Notes: generated from the letters alone by a model not told the origin. Positions 32,781 to 41,293 are shown, counted from the first letter of the stretch. The stretch is 64,000 bases of DNA from Enterocloster lavalensis (GCF_902364025.1 NZ_CABJCG010000007.1:62001-126000); one strand, 5' to 3'. Translations and numbers: made by a program.

Positions 32781-34196
32781 TTATTTCACTTCATCCAGCT
32801 TGAAGCCGAAATACTTCACCGCGTTGTTGTAGGAGATACCGCGAACCATGCTCTCCAGGGCCTTCATGTCGGCCGGATACTCGCCGTTCTCCACCCAGCT
32901 GCCGAACAGCTCGCAGAGGATGCGGCGGAAATACTCGTGGCGGGTGTAGGACAGGAAGCTTCTGGAGTCGGTCAGCATGCCCACAAAATTGCCCAGGCAG
33001 CCCAGGTTTGCCAGTTCGCTCATCTGCTCGATCATACCCAGCTTGTGATCGTTGAACCACCAGGCGGAACCCTGCTGGATCTTGCCGGGAACATCCCCCT
33101 GGAAGCAGCCGATGATGGACGCGATGGACGCGTTGTCATTGGGATTCAAGGAGTAGAGGATGGTTTTGGGGATGTCATTGGTGGCGCTGAGTTCGTTGAG
33201 GAAATCCGCCATCTGTGCGCTGGGAGCGTAGTTGTTGATGCAGTCGTAGCCGGTGTCCGCGCCCAGCTTCTCGAACATGTAGGCGTTGTTGTCGCGCTTG
33301 CAGCCGTAGTGAATCTGCATCACCCAGTTCATCTTCGCGTACTGTCTCGCAACGAACAGCATGAACGCAGTCTTGTACTTGAGCTCATCCTCCTTGGAGA
33401 TAGCCTCGCCCTTTAAGCCCCTTTTCAGGATCGCGTCCACTTCCTCGTCGGAGGCGGGAGCGTACATCACATACTCCAGAGCGTGGTCGGATACGGAGCA
33501 GCCGTTGGCGGCAAAGTATTCCATGCGGTTTTTAAGGGCATCCTTTAAGGAGGCCAGATCGGTCACGGCGATGCCGCTGACCTGGGAGAGCTGGGCGATG
33601 TAGGGGGCGAAGGTGGGCTTCTCCACGTTCATGGCCTTGTCCGGTCTCCAGGCGGGAAGCACCTGCACGTCAAAGGTATCGTCAGCGGCGATCTTCTGGT
33701 GCCATTCCAGGGTGTCCACCGGATCGTCGGTGGTGCAGATCAGGGTGACGCCGGACTGCTTGATCAGGCCGCGTACGGTCATGGAATCCTCCTGCAGCTT
33801 GGCATTGCACAGGTTCCAGACCTCCTCGGCGGTGTCGCCGTTTAAATAGCCGTCGTAGCCAAAGTAGCGTCTCAGCTCCAGATGGCTCCAGTGGTACAGG
33901 GGATTGCCGATGAGCTTGGGCATGGTCTCGGCCCAGGCCTGGAACTTCTCGCGGTCGCTGCCGTCGCCGGTCACATACTTTTCATCTACGCCGTTTGTGC
34001 GCATCTGACGCCACTTATAGTGATCGCCGCCCAGCCAAACCTGTGTGATATTGTCGAACTTGCGGTCCTCATAAATCTCCTGGGGATTGATATGGCAGTG
34101 GTAATCCAGAACCGGCATGGTCTCTGCGTACTGGTGGTACAGCGTCTTCGCCATATCGGTGGATAATAAGAAATCCTTGTCCATAAACTGTTTCAT
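32781..34196 (-). CDS. uxaC: Uronate isomerase
   Basis: A 471-residue protein that matches UxaC along its length: DYHCHINPQEIYEDRKF near residue 30, WLGGDHYKWRQMR, CTTDDPVDTLEWH, and the C-terminal LTDSRSFLSYTRHEYFRR. UxaC interconverts D-glucuronate and D-fructuronate, and D-galacturonate and D-tagaturonate, in the cytoplasm. Start ATG at 34196, preceded by GGAGGAATAC. It lies 20 bases downstream of the LacI regulator on the same strand, so both form an operon divergent from uxaA. The reductase step (UxaB/UxuB) is not in the window. Confidence 0.95.
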   Translation of the reverse strand: MKQFMDKDFLLSTDMAKTLYHQYAETMPVLDYHCHINPQEIYEDRKFDNITQVWLGGDHYKWRQMRTNGVDEKYVTGDGSDREKFQAWAETMPKLIGNPLYHWSHLELRRYFGYDGYLNGDTAEEVWNLCNAKLQEDSMTVRGLIKQSGVTLICTTDDPVDTLEWHQKIAADDTFDVQVLPAWRPDKAMNVEKPTFAPYIAQLSQVSGIAVTDLASLKDALKNRMEYFAANGCSVSDHALEYVMYAPASDEEVDAILKRGLKGEAISKEDELKYKTAFMLFVARQYAKMNWVMQIHYGCKRDNNAYMFEKLGADTGYDCINNYAPSAQMADFLNELSATNDIPKTILYSLNPNDNASIASIIGCFQGDVPGKIQQGSAWWFNDHKLGMIEQMSELANLGCLGNFVGMLTDSRSFLSYTRHEYFRRILCELFGSWVENGEYPADMKALESMVRGISYNNAVKYFGFKLDEVK

Positions 34197-34216
34197 GTGG
34201 GTATTCCTCCTTGAAT

Positions 34217-35218
34217 TTAAAAATTGGTTGTTTGCCTTTTTATAAGATCAGAGGCGATGGTGGTCCGGCTGGGGACGTTCATGCCGCTGAACACACCCAT
34301 AAGCGTATTGATGGTGGTGGTGCACAGGGCCTCCACCTTGCTGTCGATGGAGGTGATCTCCGGGTCGGTGCAGCGGGAGAGGAGACTGTTGTTGTAGCCG
34401 ATGACGGAGAGCTGGTCCGGTATGGAGATTCCGGCCTCGTGAGCGTATTTAACCGCGCCCACCGCCAGGGAATCGTCGGAGGTGATGACCGCGTCGAACT
34501 CAAGTCCCTGCTCATGAAGCCCCAAAAGCGTGTCGCGGGCCACGGAAATATCCTTGGCGCACTGGCAGATCAGGGACTCGTCAAGCGGCAGCCCTAAGTC
34601 CCGGTGGGCGTCCTTGTAGCCTTCCATCTTGTTCACACCGCTGAAGGAATAGCTGGTGTACAGGTAGAGTATACGCCTTCTTCCGGATTTTAGCAACCCG
34701 GTGGCCGCGTGATGCATGGCGGCGTGGTCGTCGCAGAGGGTACTGTAGATATTCTCCCCCTCCAAATAGCCGTTGACCAGCATGAGGGGCAGGTCCTTGG
34801 CCGCCTCGATCAGGTAGGAGTTGTCCTTGGGCCGCATCTCCACGAACTTGGAACCGGCCAGGATGATCGCGTCCACCCGCTTGGAGCGCAGCAGGTTGAA
34901 ATACTTCTGCTTGGCGTCCAGGTCGTAGCCGGTGCAGCAGAGGATCGCGTCGTACTCAAAGCTTCTGAGGGCGCGCTCCAGATAGTAGATGGCGTTTGCC
35001 AGATAGGGGTCGGAAGAGTCGGAGCACATGATGCCGATGGTCTGCATGGTGTTAAGGCCAAGTCCCCTGGCAAACACGTTGGGCGTGTAGCCCAGCTCCG
35101 CCATCACATTCAGAACCTTGTTTCTCGTCTTTTCGCTGACATTGGGGTTGCCGTTTAAGACGCGGGAGACTGTGGCGATGGAAACGCCGGCGTGCTTGGA
35201 AACATCGTATATGTTCAT
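34217..35218 (-). CDS. LacI-family regulator of uronate genes
   Basis: A 333-residue repressor. The N-terminal helix-turn-helix and hinge read MNIYDVSKHAGVSIATVSRV and YTPNVFARGLG, followed by a periplasmic-binding-protein-like sensor domain (TIGIMCSDSSDPY, VITSDDSLAVGAVKYAHEAG). Two near-perfect LacI-type palindromes lie in the divergent promoter region (35237-35250 and 35340-35353), one at each promoter. It should therefore repress itself, uxaC and uxaA, with a uronate or an intermediate as inducer. Its gene lies directly upstream of uxaC. Confidence 0.92.
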   Translation of the reverse strand: MNIYDVSKHAGVSIATVSRVLNGNPNVSEKTRNKVLNVMAELGYTPNVFARGLGLNTMQTIGIMCSDSSDPYLANAIYYLERALRSFEYDAILCCTGYDLDAKQKYFNLLRSKRVDAIILAGSKFVEMRPKDNSYLIEAAKDLPLMLVNGYLEGENIYSTLCDDHAAMHHAATGLLKSGRRRILYLYTSYSFSGVNKMEGYKDAHRDLGLPLDESLICQCAKDISVARDTLLGLHEQGLEFDAVITSDDSLAVGAVKYAHEAGISIPDQLSVIGYNNSLLSRCTDPEITSIDSKVEALCTTTINTLMGVFSGMNVPSRTTIASDLIKRQTTNF

Positions 35219-35236
35219 GCTATCAACCTCACATTC

Positions 35237-35250
35237 TGTAAGCGCTTACA
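35237..35250. promoter_or_regulatory. LacI-type operator 1 (lacI-uxaC side)
   Basis: TGTAAGCGCTTACA is a perfect 14-base palindrome with the central CG typical of LacI/GalR sites. It lies just downstream of the -10 box of the minus-strand promoter. Confidence 0.85.
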
Positions 35251-35260
35251 CGCTATGTTT

Positions 35261-35289
35261 ATTATACATATTCCCAGGCGGTAATGCAA
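35261..35289 (-). promoter_or_regulatory. Promoter of lacI-uxaC
   Basis: On the minus strand, TTGCAT (35284-35289), a 17-base spacer and TATAAT (35261-35266). Operator 1 begins 11 bases downstream of the -10 box. Confidence 0.8.
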
Positions 35290-35307
35290 TACTTTTCTAT
35301 TTTTTTA

Positions 35308-35336
35308 TTGACTTATTTCGGGAACTTTTGTAGAAT
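35308..35336 (+). promoter_or_regulatory. Promoter of uxaA
   Basis: TTGACT, a 17-base spacer and TAGAAT, directly followed by operator 2 at the expected start site. Confidence 0.85.
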
Positions 35337-35339
35337 AAT

Positions 35340-35353
35340 TGTAAGCACTTACA
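35340..35353 (+). promoter_or_regulatory. LacI-type operator 2 (uxaA side)
   Basis: TGTAAGCACTTACA differs from operator 1 by one base and covers the predicted start of uxaA transcription. The two operators are 103 bases apart, close to a whole number of helical turns, so looping by a tetramer or dimer pair is possible. Confidence 0.85.
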
Positions 35354-35446
35354 TAAATGGGACCGGCGGGAGAGCAGTTTCCCGGCCGAGCCTGTTTGTG
35401 GGAACAACGCGGCAAACCATTCTAATTATAGTAGGAGAAGAAGATC

Positions 35447-36928
35447 ATGCAGGACATTGTGAAAATCAATCAGAACGACAACGTAGCGGTAGCGCTCCGC
35501 CCCATTGCGGCGGGAGAGACCTTGCAGGTTGGCGGCGCGGCCGTGACCACCACTGAGGAGATTCCCCAGGGCCACAAGTTCGCTTTAAGGCCCATTCAGG
35601 CGGGGGAGGAGGTCGTCAAGTACGGCTTTCGCATCGGCTTTGCCAAGGAGGATATTCCCACCGGCAGCTGGGTGCACGTACACAATGTAAAGACCGGGCT
35701 GGGAGACGTTCTTTCCTATACTTATGAGCCTGCGAAAATGGACGTGGAGCCCACGGAGCACGCGTATTTTCAGGGCTACCGCCGGGCGGACGGCAAGGTG
35801 GGCGTGCGAAACGAGATCTGGATCATCCCCACGGTGGGCTGCGTCAACTCCATCGCCAAGGCCCTGGAAGCCAGAGCCAGAGACCTGGTGAAGGGCACGG
35901 TGGAGGATATCATCGCATTTCCCCACCCTTACGGTTGTTCCCAGATGGGCGACGACCAGGAGAACACCCGCAAGGTATTGGCGGACATGATTCATCACCC
36001 CAACGCGGGCGGCGTGCTGGTGCTGGGACTGGGCTGTGAGAACAGCAATATCCCGGTGCTCATGGACTACATCGGGGAGTATGACGCACAGCGGGTGAAA
36101 TTCCTCCAGTGCCAGGACGTGGAGGACGAGATGGAGACCGCCATGGAAATGCTGGAAGAGCTGGCAGAGTACGCAGGGGCCTTCTCACGGGAGCAGATTG
36201 ACGCCAGCGAGCTGATCATCGGCATGAAATGCGGCGGCTCCGACGGCCTGTCCGGCATCACGGCCAACCCGGTGGTGGGGGCTTTCTCCGACCTGCTGGT
36301 GAGCAAGGGCGGCACCACCATCCTCACTGAGGTGCCGGAGATGTTCGGCGCTGAGACCATTCTGATGAACCGCTGCGAGACCCCGGAGCTGTTTGAGAAG
36401 ACTGTGGATCTGATCAACGACTTTAAGAACTATTTCACCAGCCACAACCAGACCATCTACGAGAATCCCTCCCCGGGCAACAAAAAGGGCGGCATCAGCA
36501 CCCTGGAGGACAAATCCCTGGGCTGCACCCAGAAGTCCGGCAGCGCTCTGGTAAAGGGCGTGCTGGGATACGCGGAGCCGGTGAAGGTCAAGGGCTTAAA
36601 CCTGCTTTCCGCCCCTGGAAACGACCTGGTGGCCTCCACCGCCCTGGCGGTGTCCGGCGCCCACATCGTGCTGTTTACCACGGGCCGCGGAACGCCCTTC
36701 GCCTCCCCGGTTCCCACGGTGAAGATTTCCAGCAACAGCAAATTGGCGGGGCACAAGGACAACTGGATCGACTTCAACGCGGGCCGCATGGTGGAGGACA
36801 AGACCAAGGAGGAGATGGCCCAGGCCCTGTTCGACTACGTGCTGGAGGTAGCCAGCGGCCGCAAGGTGAAGGCCGAGGAGGCCGGGTTCCACGATATGGC
36901 GATTTTTAAGCAGGGTGTGACGCTGTAA
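35447..36928 (+). CDS. uxaA: Altronate dehydratase
   Basis: A 493-residue UxaA-family enzyme. Residues 1-100 form the SAF-like domain (MQDIVKINQNDNVAVALRPI), then the catalytic part starts at YRRADGKVGVRNEIW and includes PHPYGCSQMGDD, LGLGCENSNIP and MKCGGSDGLSG, all typical of altronate/galactarate dehydratases. It converts D-altronate to 2-keto-3-deoxygluconate with Fe2+ or Mn2+. Mannonate dehydratase (UxuA) is a different fold, so the galacturonate branch is favoured. AGGAGAAG precedes ATG 35447; expression is controlled by the LacI operators. Confidence 0.9.
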   Translation: MQDIVKINQNDNVAVALRPIAAGETLQVGGAAVTTTEEIPQGHKFALRPIQAGEEVVKYGFRIGFAKEDIPTGSWVHVHNVKTGLGDVLSYTYEPAKMDVEPTEHAYFQGYRRADGKVGVRNEIWIIPTVGCVNSIAKALEARARDLVKGTVEDIIAFPHPYGCSQMGDDQENTRKVLADMIHHPNAGGVLVLGLGCENSNIPVLMDYIGEYDAQRVKFLQCQDVEDEMETAMEMLEELAEYAGAFSREQIDASELIIGMKCGGSDGLSGITANPVVGAFSDLLVSKGGTTILTEVPEMFGAETILMNRCETPELFEKTVDLINDFKNYFTSHNQTIYENPSPGNKKGGISTLEDKSLGCTQKSGSALVKGVLGYAEPVKVKGLNLLSAPGNDLVASTALAVSGAHIVLFTTGRGTPFASPVPTVKISSNSKLAGHKDNWIDFNAGRMVEDKTKEEMAQALFDYVLEVASGRKVKAEEAGFHDMAIFKQGVTL

Positions 36929-36939
36929 GGACTGCGGAT

Positions 36940-36979
36940 CCAGCCTGCCCCGCGGCGGAGACGGCGCGGGGCAGGCTGG
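36940..36979 (+). terminator. Strong stem-loop after uxaA
   Basis: A perfect 15-base stem CCAGCCTGCCCCGCG/CGCGGGGCAGGCTGG with a ten-base loop. No long T-run follows, only GTTTG, so termination may be partial. The 3' arm lies in a 37-base tandem repeat, and the second copy could compete for pairing. Confidence 0.6.
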
Positions 36980-37026
36980 AGCTGTTTGACGGCGGAGACG
37001 GCGCAGGGCAGGCCGGAGCTGTTTGA
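36953..37026 (+). repeat. 37-base tandem repeat (two copies)
   Basis: 36953-36989 is repeated at 36990-37026 with 35 of 37 bases identical; each copy starts CGGCGGAGACGGCGC and ends GGAGCTGTTTGA. It is non-coding and directly follows the uxaA stem-loop. Confidence 0.85.
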
Positions 37027-37053
37027 GCGGCGTGTTTTCCCGTGAATTTACAG

Positions 37054-37082
37054 TTGCGAAACCTCACCGTCCGGTGTATACT
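37054..37082 (+). promoter_or_regulatory. Promoter of the IclR gene
   Basis: TTGCGA, a 17-base spacer and TATACT, with a TG shortly before the -10 box. It is followed at once by the IclR operator candidates. Confidence 0.6.
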
Positions 37083-37090
37083 GAGAACAG

Positions 37091-37129
37091 ACGATATCGT
37101 ATATACGGATTTGACATGGATATACGAAT
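37091..37129 (+). promoter_or_regulatory. Putative IclR autoregulatory operators
   Basis: ATATACGGAT at 37101-37110 and ATATACGAAT at 37120-37129 are copies of the motif in the kdgA leader (38081-38090). The first overlaps two perfect palindromes, ACGATATCGT and CGTATATACG. They lie downstream of the promoter, as expected for repression. Confidence 0.6.
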
Positions 37130-37170
37130 TATAAAAGAGCTGCAAACAGCACACACTCAGGAGGGGAAAC

Positions 37171-37932
37171 ATGAAACTGAACCGCACTACCCTGCGCACG
37201 GTGGACATTTTAAAGCTGGTCTCCAAGCGGCCGGACGGCATCACCCTGGACGAGATTTGCGAGCGCCTTGGGCTGCCCAAGACCAGCGCCTACGACATTG
37301 TGACCACCCTGGTCCAGACCGGCATGATTCACGTGGCAAGGGAGCAGAAGCAGAGGTACCACATCGGCCTCACCGCCTACCGCATCGGCATCAACTACAC
37401 CAACAATCTGGATTTCATCAGCGTCATCGAACCGGTGTTAAAGGCATTTGCCCGGGAGGTGGGCAAGACCGTGTTCTTCGGGGTCCGCTCCGAGGGGGAG
37501 ATCATTTATATCTGTAAGTTCGAGCCGGAGAATCCCATCATCACCACAGCCACCGTGGGGAGCAAGAATCCCCTCTACTGCACGTCTCTGGGAAAGGCGA
37601 TCCTGGCCTTCGAGGAGGAGGACGTGGCGGGGCCGGTGATGGACCGCCTGAAATTCCAGCAAAAGACCGGCCGGACCATTGCGAGCCGCGAGGCCCTGGA
37701 GGCGGAGCTTGAGACCGTGCGGGAAAAGGGGTACGCCCTGGACGCCCGGGAGCTGGAGGAGCACATGGAGTGCGTGGGCGCGCCGGTGTTCGGCCAGGAC
37801 GGCACGGTGATCGGCGCCATCAGCGTTTCCAGCCTGTACAAGCCCGCTGAGGATTACGAGGCCCTGGGCCGTCTGGTCCACAAAAAAGCCCTGGAATTAT
37901 CACGGCTGTTAGGGTATCTGGGGAAGTTCTAA
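37171..37932 (+). CDS. IclR-family regulator (probable KDG/uronate repressor)
   Basis: A 253-residue regulator. The N-terminal winged helix covers about residues 8-70 (RTVDILKLVSKRPDGITLDEICERLGLPKTSAYDIV). The C-terminal effector domain includes FFGVRSEGEIIYICKFE, YCTSLGKAILA and GAISVSSLYKP. AGGAGG lies 8 bases before ATG 37171. It stands between uxaA and the KDPG aldolase/KDG kinase operon, and shared ATATACGAAT motifs in both promoters suggest it represses itself and that operon, as KdgR does in enterobacteria. The ligand is probably 2-keto-3-deoxygluconate, by analogy. Confidence 0.88.
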   Translation: MKLNRTTLRTVDILKLVSKRPDGITLDEICERLGLPKTSAYDIVTTLVQTGMIHVAREQKQRYHIGLTAYRIGINYTNNLDFISVIEPVLKAFAREVGKTVFFGVRSEGEIIYICKFEPENPIITTATVGSKNPLYCTSLGKAILAFEEEDVAGPVMDRLKFQQKTGRTIASREALEAELETVREKGYALDARELEEHMECVGAPVFGQDGTVIGAISVSSLYKPAEDYEALGRLVHKKALELSRLLGYLGKF

Positions 37933-38017
37933 AGCCGCGTTCCGGAACGATTTTTCCGCTGTCCGAATTGTTACGGAGAAAAAGGGAAAAATTCGTGATT
38001 TTTTAGCGGTTTTCCTG

Positions 38018-38046
38018 TTGACAAATGGTGTGGCAGCGATTAATAT
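38018..38046 (+). promoter_or_regulatory. Promoter of the KDPG aldolase-kinase operon
   Basis: TTGACA, a 17-base spacer and TAATAT; near-consensus, fitting the highly expressed-looking codon use of the two genes downstream. Confidence 0.85.
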
Positions 38047-38073
38047 TTAAGTATAAATCGCAATTATGAAAAT

Positions 38074-38091
38074 GATTCGCATATACGAATC
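38074..38091 (+). promoter_or_regulatory. Putative IclR operator in the kdgA leader
   Basis: GATTCG-N6-CGAATC is an 18-base palindrome with core CATATA, about 20 bases downstream of the predicted start. It shares ATATACGAAT with the IclR gene's own leader. Confidence 0.7.
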
Positions 38092-38112
38092 GCAGAAAAA
38101 AGGAGAAGCAAA

Positions 38113-38763
38113 ATGAAAAAAGAGCAAGTTTTAGCGAGAATGAAAGAGGATTGTCTGGTTGCTGTTGTTCGTGCGAAGAACTACGAGCAGGGTGAGAAGG
38201 TTGTGGACGCAATCATCGCCGGCGGGATCAACTTCATCGAGCTGACCATGACCATGGATGATGGGGATCCGGTTGGATTCATTAAATTGATGGCTGAAAA
38301 GTATAAAAACAACGACAAGGTCGTGATCGGCGCGGGCACCGTTCTGGATCCCGAGACCGCAAGAGCCTGCATCCTGGCCGGAGCCAACTACATCGTAAGC
38401 CCCGCATTAAACCTGGATACCGTTAAGCTGTGCAACCGCTACAGAGTTCCCATGCTGCCCGGCGTTATGACTCCCACCGAGGCTGTTACCGCCATGGAAG
38501 CGGGCTGCGATATCATCAAGATCTTCCCCGGCAACATCGTGGGACCGGCTGCCATCAGCAGCTTCAAGGGACCCCTGCCCCAGGGCGAGTTCATGCCCTC
38601 CGGCGGCGTTGACGTGGACAACGTTGACAAGTGGATCAAGGCCGGCGCATATGCGGTCGGCACCGGAAGCAGCCTGACCAAGGGCGCCAAGACCGGCGAC
38701 TTCGAGGCCGTTACCGCCAAGGCTCAGGAGTTCGTAAAGGCAGTTGCCGCAGCGAGAGCGTAA
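38113..38763 (+). CDS. eda: KDPG/KHG aldolase
   Basis: A 216-residue class I aldolase with family motifs VVRAKN, GAGTVLDPETA, SPALNLDTVKLC, and the Schiff-base Lys in DIIKIFPGNIVGP; PSGGVDVDNVDKW follows. It cleaves 2-keto-3-deoxy-6-phosphogluconate to pyruvate and glyceraldehyde 3-phosphate. It precedes a KDG kinase, completing the lower uronate pathway. Codon use is markedly more regular than in neighbouring genes, which suggests high expression. AAAGGAG precedes ATG 38113. Confidence 0.93.
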   Translation: MKKEQVLARMKEDCLVAVVRAKNYEQGEKVVDAIIAGGINFIELTMTMDDGDPVGFIKLMAEKYKNNDKVVIGAGTVLDPETARACILAGANYIVSPALNLDTVKLCNRYRVPMLPGVMTPTEAVTAMEAGCDIIKIFPGNIVGPAAISSFKGPLPQGEFMPSGGVDVDNVDKWIKAGAYAVGTGSSLTKGAKTGDFEAVTAKAQEFVKAVAAARA

Positions 38764-38875
38764 ATCGAAATCCATCCCCGCCGATTTTCCGGAGCCGGAC
38801 CCGGCGGGAGATCCATAAAACTCCGGGATACAACCGGAGAAACCCCACCATATATATTAAGAGGAGAGAAAAACA

Positions 38876-39907
38876 ATGGCAAAAGTAGTGACCATGGGCG
38901 AGATCATGTTAAGATTATCCACCCCTAACAATGAGAAATTCATTCAGGCGGACGAGTTCGACGTAGTTTACGGCGGCGGCGAGGCAAACGTAGCCGTTTC
39001 CCTGGCAAATTACGGACATGAGACTCAGTTCGTGACCGCTGTTCCCGCCAACCCCATCGGCGAGTGCGCAGTTGCCACCATGAGAAAATACAACGTAGGC
39101 ACCAAGTACATTTCCAGAAGCGGCGAGAGACTGGGAATCTACTATCTGGAGACCGGCTCCGCCATGAGAGCTTCCAACGTGGTTTACGACCGCGCCCACA
39201 GCTCCATTTCCACCGCAACCCCCGACCAGTTTGATTTTGACGCGATCTTCTCCGACTGCGACTGGTTCCACTTCACCGGAATCACCCCCGCCATCAGCGA
39301 CGCCGCCATCGCTCTGACCGAGGCCGCTTTGAAGGCTGCCAAGGCTCACGGCGTGACCGTTTCCGTGGACTTAAACTTCCGCAAGAAGCTGTGGAGCTCC
39401 GAGAAGGCTCAGAAGGTGATGACGAACTTCATGCAGTACGTTGACGTGTGCATCGGCAACGAGGAGGACGCTGAGAAGGTGCTGGGCTTCAAGCCGGGCA
39501 ACACCGACGTTACCTCCGGCGAGCTGGAGCTGGGCGGCTACGTGGATATCTTCAACCAGATGGCTGACAAGTTCGGCTTCCAGTATATTGTGAGCTCCCT
39601 GCGCGAGAGCCACAGCGCTTCCGACAACGGCTGGTCCGCCTGCATCATGGACGGCAAGACCCGCGAGTTCTACCACTCCAAGAAGTACCGCGTGACCCCC
39701 ATCGTGGACCGCGTGGGCGGCGGCGACTCCTTTGCGGCCGGCCTGATTTGCGGCCTGCTGGACGGCAAGGACATGAAGGCTGCCCTGGAGTTCGCAGTGG
39801 CTGCCTCCGCTCTGAAGCACACCATCCCGGGCGACTTGAACCTGGTGACCCGCGCAGAGGTTGAGAACCTGGCCGGCGGCGACGCTTCCGGACGCGTACA
39901 GCGCTAA
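38876..39907 (+). CDS. kdgK: 2-keto-3-deoxygluconate kinase (PfkB family)
   Basis: A 343-residue sugar kinase. The N-terminal substrate motif reads VTMGEIMLRLSTP and GGGEANVAVSLANYG, and the C-terminal ATP/anion motif DRVGGGDSFAAGL contains the catalytic Asp. Directly downstream of KDPG aldolase, it most likely phosphorylates 2-keto-3-deoxygluconate to KDPG. The 112-base gap contains a CCCGCCG/CGGCGGG stem-loop but no terminator. AGAGGAGAG precedes ATG 38876. A terminator follows at 39940. Confidence 0.9.
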   Translation: MAKVVTMGEIMLRLSTPNNEKFIQADEFDVVYGGGEANVAVSLANYGHETQFVTAVPANPIGECAVATMRKYNVGTKYISRSGERLGIYYLETGSAMRASNVVYDRAHSSISTATPDQFDFDAIFSDCDWFHFTGITPAISDAAIALTEAALKAAKAHGVTVSVDLNFRKKLWSSEKAQKVMTNFMQYVDVCIGNEEDAEKVLGFKPGNTDVTSGELELGGYVDIFNQMADKFGFQYIVSSLRESHSASDNGWSACIMDGKTREFYHSKKYRVTPIVDRVGGGDSFAAGLICGLLDGKDMKAALEFAVAASALKHTIPGDLNLVTRAEVENLAGGDASGRVQR

Positions 39908-39939
39908 GCGGCAGTTACGGTACAACAAGATTTGAGATT

Positions 39940-39975
39940 AAAACGGCTAATCCGACTGGGTATTAGCCGTTTTTC
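39940..39975 (+). terminator. Intrinsic terminator after kdgK
   Basis: AAACGGCTAAT/ATTAGCCGTTT forms an 11-base stem with a ten-base loop and ends in a T-run. Confidence 0.9.
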
Positions 39976-40117
39976 ATAGACACCCGTCCGGGGACCGATC
40001 CGCCGGGCGCGGATTTTGAAGGCGTGGGCGCGGCAGGGAAATGGAACCGCCGCGGCTGTCCGGGCTGGGGCAGCCGCTTCCGGTCCGCAGCCTTCGCAAG
40101 AATAAAGGAGAGAGAGT

Positions 40118-41152
40118 ATGGAACAGAAGAGCAGTAGGAATTTTGACCTTCTCACACTGGGACAGGTGCTGTTGCGCCTTTCGCCGCCGGACAACGAGCG
40201 TTTGAGCCGCGGCGACACCTTTGTGAAGCAGGTGGGCGGCGCGGAGCTGAACGTTGCGGTGGGCGCATCCTTACTGGGGCTGCACACGGGCGTGATCTCC
40301 AAGCTGCCGGCCCACGACATCGGCAGCTTTATGAAGGGCAAAATCCGTTCCTTCGGCGTCAGCGACGATTTCTTCATGTACGACCATTCGCCGTCCGCCC
40401 GCCTGGGAATCTACTACTATGAGAACGGGGCCTATCCCAGAAAGCCCAAGGTGATCTACGACCGGAACAACAGCTCCTTCTTCTCGCTGGATATCAACGA
40501 GATTCCCCAGGAGGTGTACACGGCTTCCAAGTGCTTCCACACCACGGGAATCACCCTGGCTCTCAGCGAGCAGGTGCGGGAGACCACCATCGAGATGGTG
40601 AAGCGCTTCAAGGCTGCCGGAACCCTGGTGAGTTTTGACGTGAATTTCCGGGGAAATCTGTGGTCCGGGGATCAGGCAAGGGAGACGATCCTGAAAATCC
40701 TACCCTACGTGGACATTTTCTTCTGCTCCGAGGACACGGCCCGTCTGACTTTCTTAAAGACCGGCACTGCGAAGGAGATGATGAAGAGCTTCACCGAGGA
40801 GTACCCCATCTCCATCGTGGCTTCCACCCAGCGGATCGTGCACAGCCCCAAGCTGCACACCTTCGGCTCCGTGATCTACGACGCGGCCAGGGGAGAATAT
40901 TACGAGGAGGAGCCCTACCGCAACATTGAGGTGGTGGACCGCATCGGCAGCGGCGACGCCTATATTTCCGGCGCCCTCTACGGCCTGTTGTCCTCCGGCG
41001 GGGACTGCGCCAAGGCGGTGGCCTATGGAAATGCCACCGCCGCGGTGAAGAACACCATCCCCGGCGACCTGCCCTCCTCCAATCTGGACGAGATCGAGAC
41101 CATTATCCAGGCCCATAACGCCACCGGCTACCAGAGCGAGATGGCCCGGTAG
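40118..41152 (+). CDS. Second PfkB-family sugar kinase
   Basis: A 344-residue kinase similar in layout to KdgK (TLGQVLLRLSPPDNERLSRGD, GGAELNVAVGASLLG, and DRIGSGDAYISGALYG with the catalytic Asp). It is clearly divergent from the 38876 protein, so it is not a recent copy. It may phosphorylate a related keto-deoxy sugar acid or 2-keto-gluconate; the sequence does not decide. It is separated from kdgK by a terminator and a 142-base segment with a GC-rich stem-loop, so it has its own expression control. AAAGGAGAG precedes ATG 40118. Confidence 0.82.
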   Translation: MEQKSSRNFDLLTLGQVLLRLSPPDNERLSRGDTFVKQVGGAELNVAVGASLLGLHTGVISKLPAHDIGSFMKGKIRSFGVSDDFFMYDHSPSARLGIYYYENGAYPRKPKVIYDRNNSSFFSLDINEIPQEVYTASKCFHTTGITLALSEQVRETTIEMVKRFKAAGTLVSFDVNFRGNLWSGDQARETILKILPYVDIFFCSEDTARLTFLKTGTAKEMMKSFTEEYPISIVASTQRIVHSPKLHTFGSVIYDAARGEYYEEEPYRNIEVVDRIGSGDAYISGALYGLLSSGGDCAKAVAYGNATAAVKNTIPGDLPSSNLDEIETIIQAHNATGYQSEMAR

Positions 41153-41213
41153 CACAGAGACGGTAGAACAGCCCCCTCTTTCATAATTATTCCAAAATTA
41201 TAAAGTCCCTGCG

Positions 41214-41236
41214 CGGAAAGTGTGGTATACTTTCCG
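41214..41236 (+). promoter_or_regulatory. Palindrome overlapping a possible -10 box
   Basis: CGGAAAGT-N7-ACTTTCCG is a perfect palindrome that covers TATACT at 41226-41231. No good -35 box is visible. It may be the operator and promoter of the secreted LRR-like gene. Confidence 0.45.
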
Positions 41237-41293
41237 TAATTGACGGCAGGCGGCGGAGTGATCAGGAAAAATTTGGAAGAGAGGGCTTTTTTG

